Shown here piece after piece: positions 39,013 to 46,669 of a stretch of DNA of 64,000 bases (positions are counted from its first letter, which is position 1; each line of letters starts with the position of its first letter). The DNA is from Marinobacter lipolyticus (GTDB lineage: Bacteria; Pseudomonadota; Gammaproteobacteria; Pseudomonadales; Oleiphilaceae), in contig NZ_QTKT01000005.1 of assembly GCF_018424605.1 (NCBI RefSeq), forward strand, positions 62,001-126,000, read 5' to 3'. The position numbers and the translations under genes were made by a program. The notes beneath the pieces were generated by a model that was not told where the DNA came from, made no database searches, and saw only the letters and a program-made list of their open reading frames with translations.

Positions 39013-40122
39013 ATGGTTAAAACAGAAACGTTCGCGGCTGACGCGGTGGTGATCGGAGCCGGGGTGGTCGGGCTCGCCGTAGCGCGGGAGCTTTCGCTTC
39101 GCGGGCGCGAGGTACTGGTGCTGGAAGCCGGCCGGCACTTTGGTGAGGGGATTTCCTCCCGCAACAGCGAAGTGATTCACGGCGGGCTTTACTATCCGCA
39201 GGATTCGCTCAAAGCGCAGTTGTGCGTCAACGGTCGTCGCCTGCTGTACGACTATTGCCAGCGGCGGGGTATCGGCCACCGCAAAACCGGCAAATGGATT
39301 GTCGCCACCCAGCCGGGTCGCCTTGCGGAACTTCGGCGGCTGCAGCAACAGGCCCGGCGCAATGGCGTGACGCTGCAGTTTCATGATGGGGTTGCGGTAC
39401 GAGCCGCACTGCCCGAGGTGGATGCCTGTGCCGCGCTTTACTCGCCGCTGACCGGCATCGTTGACAGTCATGAATTGATGCTCGCCCTGCTGGCGGATGT
39501 GGAAGCCCGCGGGGGGCAGTTGGTCACCGGAGCGCCTGTCGAGGCGGCGCTCTCAGAAGCGGGAGCGCATCACCTGAGTATCGGTGGGAGCGCCCCGTGT
39601 CAGTTGACCGCACGGTCGGTGGTGAATGCGGCGGGGCTGGGCGCGGTGAAACTGGCCCGGCAATGGCTCGGTTTGCCTGCGTCCGCCCGGCCACAGCAAT
39701 GGCTCGCACGGGGAGTCTACTTTTCCTACAGTGGGCGCCATCCTTTCAGCAGCCTCGTGTACCCGCTGCCGGAGCCTGGCGGGCTGGGGGTGCATCTGAC
39801 GCTGGATCTGGCCGGTCAGGCGCGGTTTGGTCCGGACGTGGAGTGGGTGGCCCGTGAGGACTACACCGTCGACGCTGCGCGGGTCGACGGATTCATCGAG
39901 TCCATCCACCAGTGGTGGCCGAAGCTGGATGCCAGCCGCCTGCAGCCTGCTTATGCGGGCATTCGCCCCAAGCTCAGCGGCCCGGGGGGTGGCTTCGCGG
40001 ATTTCCGGATCGACGGGCCGCAGGTGCATGGCATCCCCGGGCTGGTGAATCTGTTCGGTATTGAGTCGCCCGGTCTGACCTCCTGCCTGGCCATCGCCCG
40101 GCACGTCGCCGGCGGGCTCTAG
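39013..40122 (+). CDS. FAD-dependent oxidoreductase, L-2-hydroxyglutarate dehydrogenase-like
   Basis: 369 residues from the ATG preceded by AGGCAGG. The N-terminal dinucleotide fold is DAVVIGAGVVGLAVARELS, followed by the DAO-family block SSRNSEVIHGGLYYPQDSLK that is typical of L-2-hydroxyglutarate oxidases, and the C-terminal PAYAGIRPKLSG. The substrate is inferred from this similarity only; glycerol-3-phosphate or another 2-hydroxyacid is possible. It ends in a CTAG palindrome that also supplies the comF stop codon. Confidence 0.82.
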   Translation: MVKTETFAADAVVIGAGVVGLAVARELSLRGREVLVLEAGRHFGEGISSRNSEVIHGGLYYPQDSLKAQLCVNGRRLLYDYCQRRGIGHRKTGKWIVATQPGRLAELRRLQQQARRNGVTLQFHDGVAVRAALPEVDACAALYSPLTGIVDSHELMLALLADVEARGGQLVTGAPVEAALSEAGAHHLSIGGSAPCQLTARSVVNAAGLGAVKLARQWLGLPASARPQQWLARGVYFSYSGRHPFSSLVYPLPEPGGLGVHLTLDLAGQARFGPDVEWVAREDYTVDAARVDGFIESIHQWWPKLDASRLQPAYAGIRPKLSGPGGGFADFRIDGPQVHGIPGLVNLFGIESPGLTSCLAIARHVAGGL

Positions 40123-40853
40123 CCCGGGGTCCGTGCCAGCGCCCACACCTGAATGTCCTCCACACCGGCTGCCTGCAGCGCCTCGGCCAGGGTGCGCACG
40201 GTGGCACCGGTGGTTACCACGTCGTCAACGATGGCGACCCGCGGTGGCAGCTCCTGGGTAACGGTGAAGACGCCCCGCAGGTTGGCGAGGCGCTCCTCAC
40301 GACCCAGTTCTCGCTGGGGCCTGGCTTGCCGGCTACGAGTGACACACCGGGCGGACCACGGGATCGACAGCTGGCGCGACAGCACCTCGGCAATCTCGTC
40401 GGCCTGGTTGAAACCCCGCCGGCGACGGCGTTTCGGATGCATCGGGGCGGGGATGATCAGCTGCGGGGTATGCAACGGGTTGGCGCCCAAGTGCTGTTCG
40501 AGGTAGGTGGCCAGTCCGGCCACCAGCGGGCGCACGAACTTGCGTTGACCGCGATATTTATAGCGGCCGATCATGGCATCCACCGGGTACTGGTAGCGCC
40601 AGGGTGCCAGCGTGCGGCAGAAAGGCGGCGTAATGTGCAGGCATTCGCCGCAGGTCAGGTCGGGGGAGGGGATCGCCAGCGGCAGGGCGCAGCGTTGGCA
40701 GTGCCAGCGGTTCACCGGTAAATCGCCCTGGCAGCCCGCGCATAAGCCGTTGATTGCCCTGCGATCGAGGCAGGCAACGCAGTGTCCTGCCGTTCGTGCT
40801 CTGTTAACCTTTCGTTGCATCAAGGTTGACAGAAGATCCAGTCCCTTTATCAT
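40119..40853 (-). CDS. comF: ComF family phosphoribosyltransferase-like protein
   Basis: 244 residues. An N-terminal zinc-ribbon with four CxxC pairs (CVACLDRR, GLCAGC, CQRCALPL, CGECLH) is followed by a PRTase domain with the PRPP loop VAIVDDVVTTGATVRTLAEAL. ComF homologues are needed for DNA uptake in competent bacteria, but they also occur where competence is unproven. Two starts are possible, 40853 and 40820 (MQRKVNRA); neither has a strong ribosome site. It is divergent from bioB, and a BirA-like operator overlaps its first codons. Confidence 0.88.
   Translation of the reverse strand: MIKGLDLLSTLMQRKVNRARTAGHCVACLDRRAINGLCAGCQGDLPVNRWHCQRCALPLAIPSPDLTCGECLHITPPFCRTLAPWRYQYPVDAMIGRYKYRGQRKFVRPLVAGLATYLEQHLGANPLHTPQLIIPAPMHPKRRRRRGFNQADEIAEVLSRQLSIPWSARCVTRSRQARPQRELGREERLANLRGVFTVTQELPPRVAIVDDVVTTGATVRTLAEALQAAGVEDIQVWALARTPG
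40803..40830. promoter_or_regulatory. second BirA-like operator, inside the 5' end of comF
   Basis: GTTAACC (40803-40809), 14-bp spacer, GGTTGAC (40824-40830). The geometry is identical to the bioB operator 62 bp away. It overlaps comF codons 8-17 if comF starts at 40853, or its start codon if comF starts at 40820. Confidence 0.45.
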
Positions 40854-40864
40854 TCGGTAAATCC

Positions 40865-40892
40865 GTAAACCAGTAAGCCTGAAAAGGTTAAC
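40865..40892 (+). promoter_or_regulatory. BirA operator of the biotin operon
   Basis: GTAAACC (40865-40871), 14-bp spacer, GGTTAAC (40886-40892), ending 11 bp before the bioB ATG. The known BirA site is TTGTAAACC-N14/15-GGTTTACAA, so both half-sites and spacing agree. Biotinyl-AMP-bound BirA should repress here. Confidence 0.75.
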
Positions 40893-40903
40893 AGGGACCC
40901 AAT

Positions 40904-41962
40904 ATGACCGCTACCAACCTTCGCCACGACTGGACTCTGCAGGAAGCCCGCGAACTGTTCCAGCTTCCGTTCAATGACCTGCTGTTCCGTGCCCAGAGTG
41001 TTCACCGGGAGTTTTTTGACCCCAATGAAGTCCAGGTCAGCACCCTGTTGTCCATCAAGACCGGTGCCTGCCCGGAGGATTGTAAGTACTGTCCTCAGAG
41101 CGGTCATTACAACACCGGCCTCGAAAAGGAAAAGTTGCTGGAAATTGAGAAGGTGGTCGCAGAAGCGAAGGCAGCGCGCGACAAGGGTGCCTCCCGTTTC
41201 TGTATGGGCGCAGCCTGGCGCAGCCCGACCAAAAAAGATATGCCGTATGTGCTCGACATGGTTCGTCAGGTCAAATCACTGGGTCTGGAGACCTGCATGA
41301 CGCTGGGCATGCTGAAGGAAGACCAGGCGGCCGACCTGGCCGAGGCCGGGCTTGATTATTACAATCACAATCTGGACACCTCCGAGAAGTACTACAGCCA
41401 CATCATCACCACCCGCACCTATCAGGATCGCCTGGACACCCTGGACAACGTGCGCAAAGCCGGCATGAAAGTCTGCTGCGGCGGCATCATGGGCATGGGT
41501 GAAGATGAAGACGACCGTGTTGGCCTGCTGATGCAGCTGGCAAATCTGCCGCACCACCCCGAAAGCGTGCCGGTGAATATGCTGGTGAAGGTAAAAGGCA
41601 CGCCGATGGAAGACGTGGAAGACCTGGACCCGTTCGATTTCGTGCGTCTCATCGCGGTTGCCCGCATCATGATGCCGGCGTCCCACGTGCGATTGTCTGC
41701 CGGTCGCGAAAACATGAACGAGCAAATGCAGGCGCTGTGTTTCATGGCTGGCGCCAACTCGATTTTCTATGGCGAGAAGCTGTTGACCACCTCCAATCCG
41801 GAGGCTGACGCCGACATGGCGCTGTTCCGTCGCCTGGGCATCCGGCCAGAGCAGCGCGAACAGTGCGCCACCGAAGCGCAGGAAGAGGAAGCGATTGCCG
41901 AAGCGGTAGAGTATGAGGCGACCCGTCACATGTTCTACGACGCCACCCGTGAATCCGCATAA
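40904..41962 (+). CDS. bioB: biotin synthase
   Basis: 352 residues. A radical SAM enzyme that inserts sulfur into dethiobiotin. The cluster motif is [11 protein letters not shown], followed by [15 protein letters not shown] and [16 protein letters not shown], the latter supplying ligands for the second Fe-S cluster. It is the first gene of a complete bioBFHCD operon behind a BirA operator. Confidence 0.97.
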   Translation: MTATNLRHDWTLQEARELFQLPFNDLLFRAQSVHREFFDPNEVQVSTLLSIKTGACPEDCKYCPQSGHYNTGLEKEKLLEIEKVVAEAKAARDKGASRFCMGAAWRSPTKKDMPYVLDMVRQVKSLGLETCMTLGMLKEDQAADLAEAGLDYYNHNLDTSEKYYSHIITTRTYQDRLDTLDNVRKAGMKVCCGGIMGMGEDEDDRVGLLMQLANLPHHPESVPVNMLVKVKGTPMEDVEDLDPFDFVRLIAVARIMMPASHVRLSAGRENMNEQMQALCFMAGANSIFYGEKLLTTSNPEADADMALFRRLGIRPEQREQCATEAQEEEAIAEAVEYEATRHMFYDATRESA

Positions 41963-42000
41963 AACGGCCTCCTGAGAACCTTTGCCCGGGAATTGACCAA

Positions 42001-43191
42001 GTGCGAGATTTTGCGGCAGAACTTGAACAGCGCAAGCAGGCAGGCCTGTACCGTAGCCGCCGGCTTGTCTCTGGTCCCCAGCAGCCCGAGTTGACCGTTG
42101 GTGGGCGGCCTTTGTTGTCGTTCTGCAGCAATGATTACCTGGGCCTGGCGAACCACCCCGGCAATATTGACGCGCTTCGCCAGGCGTTGCCGGACGCCGG
42201 GCTTGGCGGTGCCGCCTCCCATCTGATCTGCGGCCACCATGACGCTCACCACCGTCTGGAAGAACGTCTCGCCGCGTTTACGCAACGCAGTTCGGCGCTG
42301 TTTTTCTCCACCGGTTATATGGCCAATATGGGTGTTATCTCGGCTCTGGCGGGGCGGGGTGATACGATTTTTTCCGATCGTCTGAACCATGCCTCGATCA
42401 TCGACGGCTGCATTCTCAGCCGCGCGACGGTGAAACGCTACCGGCACGGCGATGTGTCGGCACTGGAGGCGATGCTGGCAAAGACCACGGGCCACAAGCT
42501 GGTGGTGACCGACGGCGTCTTCAGCATGGACGGTGACGTGGCGCCGCTGCGGGAGCTGGCAACCGTATGCCGTGCCTACGATGCCTTGCTGGTGGTGGAC
42601 GACGCCCATGGCATTGGCGTGCTCGGCCCTGAGGGGCGGGGCAGTGTGGTGGCCCAGGGCTTGTCGGAAGACGACGTACCGCTGGTGATTGGCACGCTGG
42701 GCAAGGCCGTTGGCACCAGCGGCGCCTTTGTGGCCGGTCCACCGGTTCTGACGGACTATCTGGTGCAGAAGGCGCGTACCTATATCTACACAACCGCAAT
42801 GCCGCCGGCGCTGGCGGCTGCGACCTGTGCCAGTCTGGATCTGATCGAGCGCTCGAACGACCGGCGGGCGCATCTGGACCGCATGATTGACCGGTTCCGC
42901 GCCGGTGCCCGGCAGCTTGGCTATCAGCTGATGGATTCGGTCACCCCGATCCAGCCCATCATGGTGGGTGATAACTGGGCCGCGCTTGCACTCAGTGAGG
43001 CCCTCGAGGCCCAGGGTCTGTTGGTCACGGCCATTCGCCCTCCTACCGTGCCCGAAGGTGAAGCCCGTCTGAGGGTGACCTTGAGTGCGGCCCACACTCT
43101 TGAGGATGTTGACAGGTTGCTGGCAGGCCTTGGCAGTTGCCGCTCGTTCATTACCGCTATGGATAGCCCGTACCCGGAACAAATGGCATGA
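42001..43191 (+). CDS. bioF: 8-amino-7-oxononanoate synthase
   Basis: 396 residues from a GTG start 38 bp after bioB. A PLP enzyme joining pimeloyl-ACP/CoA and alanine. The PLP lysine is in IGTLGKAVGTSGAF; other motifs are FCSNDYLGLANHP, FFSTGYMANMG and [15 protein letters not shown]. The stop codon overlaps the bioH start (ATGA), so translation is coupled. Confidence 0.97.
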   Translation: MRDFAAELEQRKQAGLYRSRRLVSGPQQPELTVGGRPLLSFCSNDYLGLANHPGNIDALRQALPDAGLGGAASHLICGHHDAHHRLEERLAAFTQRSSALFFSTGYMANMGVISALAGRGDTIFSDRLNHASIIDGCILSRATVKRYRHGDVSALEAMLAKTTGHKLVVTDGVFSMDGDVAPLRELATVCRAYDALLVVDDAHGIGVLGPEGRGSVVAQGLSEDDVPLVIGTLGKAVGTSGAFVAGPPVLTDYLVQKARTYIYTTAMPPALAAATCASLDLIERSNDRRAHLDRMIDRFRAGARQLGYQLMDSVTPIQPIMVGDNWAALALSEALEAQGLLVTAIRPPTVPEGEARLRVTLSAAHTLEDVDRLLAGLGSCRSFITAMDSPYPEQMA

Positions 43192-43931
43192 ATGAACAGC
43201 GAGCTGGCACCCTGGTCGTCGTTGGTGGTTGGGGGGTGCGTTGCGAAATGCTCTCGGGACTCTATGACCAGTGGCCGGGCAAGGTAATCACGGTCACTCT
43301 GGATGACGAGCTGATGTCTTCCTGCGATTCGGTATCGGATGTGGCTGACGAATTGCTGGGCCGCTACCCGGAACCGGCGGTATGGCTGGGATGGTCCCTG
43401 GGGGCGCAGATCGTCATGGCTGCCGCACAACGACAGACCGGTGCGGTAACTGCCGTGGTGACCTCCGGCGGTTTTCCTCGCTTTACCGTCGACGAAGGCT
43501 GGGCCAGTGGTATGCCGCAGCGGGAGTTTGAAGCCTTTGCCCGGGGCATTGCCAAAGACCCGGAGCGGTACTGGCTCCACTTTCTGTTGTTGATGATTAA
43601 CGGCGATCGCCACGAACAGCAGGCCCGAAAACGGTTGAAGCCCTGGCTGGAAGCAGGCGTGCCAGTGTCCCATGCCAGCCTCGACAAGGGGCTGGACTGG
43701 CTGCGATCGGGAGATCAGCGTGCACTCTGGGCCGGCTCCACAACGCCGGCATTGCACTTGCTGGGTGAGCAGGATGCCGTGGTCCGACCCTGGTCGGACT
43801 GGCAGGATCTGGCCGGTTGCCACCGCGCCCGGGTAGTCAGTGGCATGGCGCACTGGCCCGCGGAGCAAGCGGCCATGGAGTGCCAACAAATAATTGCGGA
43901 CTTTCTGGACGAGCCGGTCGGGGCCGCGTGA
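43188..43931 (+). CDS. bioH: pimeloyl-ACP methyl ester esterase
   Basis: 247 residues, alpha/beta hydrolase. The nucleophile serine lies in LGWSLGAQIV (GxSxG-type elbow), the acid in GEQDAVVRPW, and the histidine in SGMAHWPAEQA. It removes the methyl mask that BioC adds, releasing pimeloyl-ACP for BioF. It is more divergent from E. coli BioH than its neighbours are, but operon position settles the role. It overlaps bioF by 4 bp and bioC by 1 bp (TGATG). Confidence 0.93.
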   Translation: MNEQRAGTLVVVGGWGVRCEMLSGLYDQWPGKVITVTLDDELMSSCDSVSDVADELLGRYPEPAVWLGWSLGAQIVMAAAQRQTGAVTAVVTSGGFPRFTVDEGWASGMPQREFEAFARGIAKDPERYWLHFLLLMINGDRHEQQARKRLKPWLEAGVPVSHASLDKGLDWLRSGDQRALWAGSTTPALHLLGEQDAVVRPWSDWQDLAGCHRARVVSGMAHWPAEQAAMECQQIIADFLDEPVGAA

Positions 43932-44749
43932 TGGAAATCAGTATGACAGCGCTGCCGGCTTCGGGGGCGTCGGCTCCAAAGCATGAGATCGCCCGTGATT
44001 TCGGCGCCGCCAGTGATACCTACGAGTCGGCGTCCCGGCTTCAGCGCCTGATGGGCAAGGCGATGCTGGAGCGCCTGCCAGTGGGGCGCCCGGATGCCAA
44101 GCCGCTGCGTATACTCGATCTGGGTTGTGGGACTGGTTACTTTACCCGCCAACTGGCGCGTCGCTACCCCGACGCGCGCATCAGCGCTGTCGATCTGTCT
44201 CCGGGCATGCTTCAGTATGCGCGGACGAGGGCTGACCGAAAGGTCCATTGGGCGCAGGCAGATGCCGAGCGCCTGCCGTTTGCCGACGGCACCTTCGATG
44301 TGGTGTTCAGCAACCTGATGCTGCAATGGTGCGACCGCCCGGATCAGGTGTTTGACGAGTGCCGGCGGGTATTGGCGCGCGGTGGGATGCTGCAGTGCTC
44401 CACGCTGCTTGATGGCAGTCTCCATGAGCTCGCGCAGGCCTGGGAGAAGGCGGATCCGGGGCGGCGTCATGTGAACCGTTTCGAAACCCGGGCGGCTGTC
44501 ACCGGTCATGCCTGTGCGCGGTTGCCGGGCGCGGCCGTGAACACGGAAACCGTGGTGCTTGGCTACGATTCGCCACTGGAACTTATCCGCGAACTGAAAC
44601 ACCTCGGAGCGGTCTACAAGGGCGACGACCGTCGCCGCACTATGACCGCCCCCGGTCGCGTTCGCGCAATGTTGGAGCATTATCCGCGGGCGCCGTCCGG
44701 TAAAGTTGTGGCATCCTACGGCGCATGCTGGATTTCATATGGACACTGA
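43931..44749 (+). CDS. bioC: malonyl-ACP O-methyltransferase
   Basis: 272 residues from the ATG that overlaps the bioH stop; the frame is open upstream, but that region belongs to bioH. The SAM-binding motif is ILDLGCGTGYFTRQLA, with LSPGMLQYAR and FSNLMLQWCDRP as further family blocks. It methylates malonyl-ACP so that fatty acid synthase can build the pimeloyl chain. Together with BioH it defines the E. coli-type pimelate route. Confidence 0.95.
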   Translation: MEISMTALPASGASAPKHEIARDFGAASDTYESASRLQRLMGKAMLERLPVGRPDAKPLRILDLGCGTGYFTRQLARRYPDARISAVDLSPGMLQYARTRADRKVHWAQADAERLPFADGTFDVVFSNLMLQWCDRPDQVFDECRRVLARGGMLQCSTLLDGSLHELAQAWEKADPGRRHVNRFETRAAVTGHACARLPGAAVNTETVVLGYDSPLELIRELKHLGAVYKGDDRRRTMTAPGRVRAMLEHYPRAPSGKVVASYGACWISYGH

Positions 44750-44752
44750 GAT

Positions 44753-45445
44753 ATGGCGAGAAGAAGCTACTTCGTAACCGGAACCGACACCGGCGTAGGC
44801 AAAACGGTTGCCTCCGCGGCCATTCTTGAGGCCGCCAGGGCGCTGGGCAAGCACACCATGGCGATGAAGCCCATCGCGTCGGGCTGCGAGGATACTCCTT
44901 ATGGACTGCGCAACGAAGACGCGTTGATCCTGCAGTCGGCGATGACCGAACCCTTACCCTACGATCAGGTCAATCCCGTTGCCCTGAAGCCGGCGATTGC
45001 GCCCCATGTGGCGGCCGATATGGCCGGCCGCCAGTTGACGGCGCAGCGTCTGGTGGGGTTTTGTCGTGGGCTGCAGATCCGCCCCGCGGATCTGTTCCTG
45101 GTCGAGGGCGCCGGTGGCTGGCGGGTGCCGCTGAACGATCGCGAAACCTACTCGGCCGTGCCGCGGGAACTGTCCATGCCGGTTATTCTTGTGGTGCCAC
45201 TCAGGCTGGGTTGCATTAACCACGCGTTGCTGAGTGCTGAAGCCATTCGAAACGATGGCCTGACGCTGGCGGGATGGGTGGCTAACCGCCCGGACCAGGA
45301 GCCCATGAGCTGCGAGCAGGAAACCCTGAATTATCTGCTGATGCACCTCGCCGCGCCCTGCCTGGGGGTTATTCCTTGGCAATCCAAGCCGGTGCCGGCA
45401 GATCTGGCTCGTTACCTCAATATCGATCCTTTGTTTGAAAATTGA
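44753..45445 (+). CDS. bioD: dethiobiotin synthetase
   Basis: 230 residues. ATP-dependent ring closure of diaminopelargonic acid. P-loop GTDTGVGKTVASAAIL, then KPIASGCED and the substrate-binding VEGAGGWRVPL. It is the last gene of bioBFHCD, 3 bp after bioC. The aminotransferase bioA is not in this window and must be elsewhere. Confidence 0.96.
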   Translation: MARRSYFVTGTDTGVGKTVASAAILEAARALGKHTMAMKPIASGCEDTPYGLRNEDALILQSAMTEPLPYDQVNPVALKPAIAPHVAADMAGRQLTAQRLVGFCRGLQIRPADLFLVEGAGGWRVPLNDRETYSAVPRELSMPVILVVPLRLGCINHALLSAEAIRNDGLTLAGWVANRPDQEPMSCEQETLNYLLMHLAAPCLGVIPWQSKPVPADLARYLNIDPLFEN

Positions 45446-45496
45446 CCATTTTTATGGCTTACTTAAGTCAATTATCGGTCATCAGGTGGTCTGATT

Positions 45497-45742
45497 ATGA
45501 TCAACAACACATTGGGTATCGGAATACAGGGCATCCAGGACGGCATGATGGGCATGGAAAACGCAGCCCGCAAGATTGCCCGTGGCGGAGTTGATGGTCC
45601 GCAAGGCACCGCTGAAGGCGCCGGCTCCCTGATCGAACCGATGGTCGATCTCAAGCTCTATGAGCGCAGCGTCGAGGCGTCCGCCCAGGTCGTCCGAACG
45701 GCCGACGAAACGCTTGGCACGCTGCTGGATCTCAAGGCCTGA
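45497..45742 (+). CDS. small protein resembling flagellar rod/hook termini
   Basis: 81 residues. The N-terminus (IGIQGIQDGMMGMENAARKIA) and C-terminus (DLKLYERSVEASAQVVRTADETLGTLLDL) resemble the paired helical ends of FlgB/FlgC/FlgE-type axial proteins, with essentially no middle domain. Whether it is exported or assembled into the flagellum is not known. It sits between bioD and a SprA-like gene; a small hypothetical gene occupies a comparable place after bioD in P. aeruginosa as I recall. Confidence 0.65.
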   Translation: MINNTLGIGIQGIQDGMMGMENAARKIARGGVDGPQGTAEGAGSLIEPMVDLKLYERSVEASAQVVRTADETLGTLLDLKA

Positions 45743-45793
45743 TCGGGCCTTGCGATTCCGCCCCCGACCCTTTACCGCTGATCCCCATACGCC

Positions 45794-46429
45794 ATGATAT
45801 CCGGTGTTTCCCCCTCTGTTGCGTCTGCACCCCCGCTGAATGGCGTTGCTTCCGGCCGCCCGGCTGTCGCGGGTGACGTCAGCCGCCCGACGGAATCAGC
45901 GGGCGCTGACAAAGCGCGCAGGGAGCGGCCAGACAGGGCTGCCGGCGAGCGAAAGGCAGAGGCCGCGAACAAAGGCCAGATGCTGGACGAGGCGCAGCTC
46001 CGGGAGCTGGCTGAACTCAAGGCGCGGGATCGGGAGGTGAGGGCGCACGAGGCGGCTCACCAGGCGGTGGGCGGTCAGTACGCCGGGGCCATTTCCTATG
46101 TCTACGAACGCGGCCCCGACGGCGCGCAATACGCCGTTGGGGGCGAAGTGCCCATTGATGTTGCGCCGGTGCAGGGCGATCCGCAGGCCACTATCGAAAA
46201 GATGCGGGTGGTCCGTGCCGCCGCTATGGCGCCGGCAGCCCAGGATCGGGCCGTCGCTGCCCAGGCGATGCAGGCCATGTTACAGGCCCAGGCGGAAATG
46301 TCCCGCGAGCTGATGTCGCCAGAGGACGGGGACAGTCCGGGCGTCATGCGCCAGGCTCGAGATGCCTATGAGTCGGTCGCAAGGATGAATGAGCCGGAGG
46401 TCATTCGCTCGCGCTCAATAATGGCCTGA
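45794..46429 (+). CDS. SprA-related putative metalloprotease
   Basis: 211 residues. A disordered, Ala/Pro/Arg-rich N-terminal third, then the SprA-related family core: a charged helix (LRELAELKARDREVRAHEAA) with the zinc-type motif HEAAH, directly followed by VGGQYAGAISYVYERGPDG and YAVGGEVPIDVAPVQGDP. Members are annotated as putative metalloproteases on the HExxH motif; activity is not demonstrated. There is no signal peptide. It lies 51 bp after the small rod-like gene, so the two may be functionally linked. Confidence 0.75.
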   Translation: MISGVSPSVASAPPLNGVASGRPAVAGDVSRPTESAGADKARRERPDRAAGERKAEAANKGQMLDEAQLRELAELKARDREVRAHEAAHQAVGGQYAGAISYVYERGPDGAQYAVGGEVPIDVAPVQGDPQATIEKMRVVRAAAMAPAAQDRAVAAQAMQAMLQAQAEMSRELMSPEDGDSPGVMRQARDAYESVARMNEPEVIRSRSIMA

Positions 46430-46522
46430 TTCGATTTACTTTTCCCCGTAACCCCTTCTTGCACACCCCTTCCCGGGGCCCTCGTCGGCCACAAAACTCA
46501 ACACAAATTTCGGGCCCGGCTA

Positions 46523-46567
46523 TTGACAATTCTGTGCCTCTAAACGTATGTTTCAAACAAGTGTTTA
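46523..46567 (+). promoter_or_regulatory. promoter with two PsrA/fatty-acid-type boxes ahead of the acyl-CoA dehydrogenases
   Basis: TTGACA at 46523-46528 and TATGTT at 46547-46552 (18-bp spacer) form a sigma-70-like promoter. Overlapping and following the -10 box are AAAC-GTAT-GTTT (46542-46553) and AAAC-AAGT-GTTT (46555-46566), which match the GAAAC-N4-GTTTC form of PsrA sites of Pseudomonas. A repressor bound here would block transcription until long-chain fatty acid relieves it. Confidence 0.6.
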
Positions 46568-46669
46568 ATTAAGGCTGTGGCGCGACAGCGTCACGGTGTC
46601 TGAGCAAACCCCAAGGCCAAGTTCTGCAGCCAGCGTTGCAGATGCGACCGAAAACCTGAGGTGGATTAC

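Noticed and set aside
43817..43930. N-terminal extension of bioC
   Set aside because: It lies inside the bioH coding sequence; the ATG coupled to the bioH stop gives the normal BioC start.
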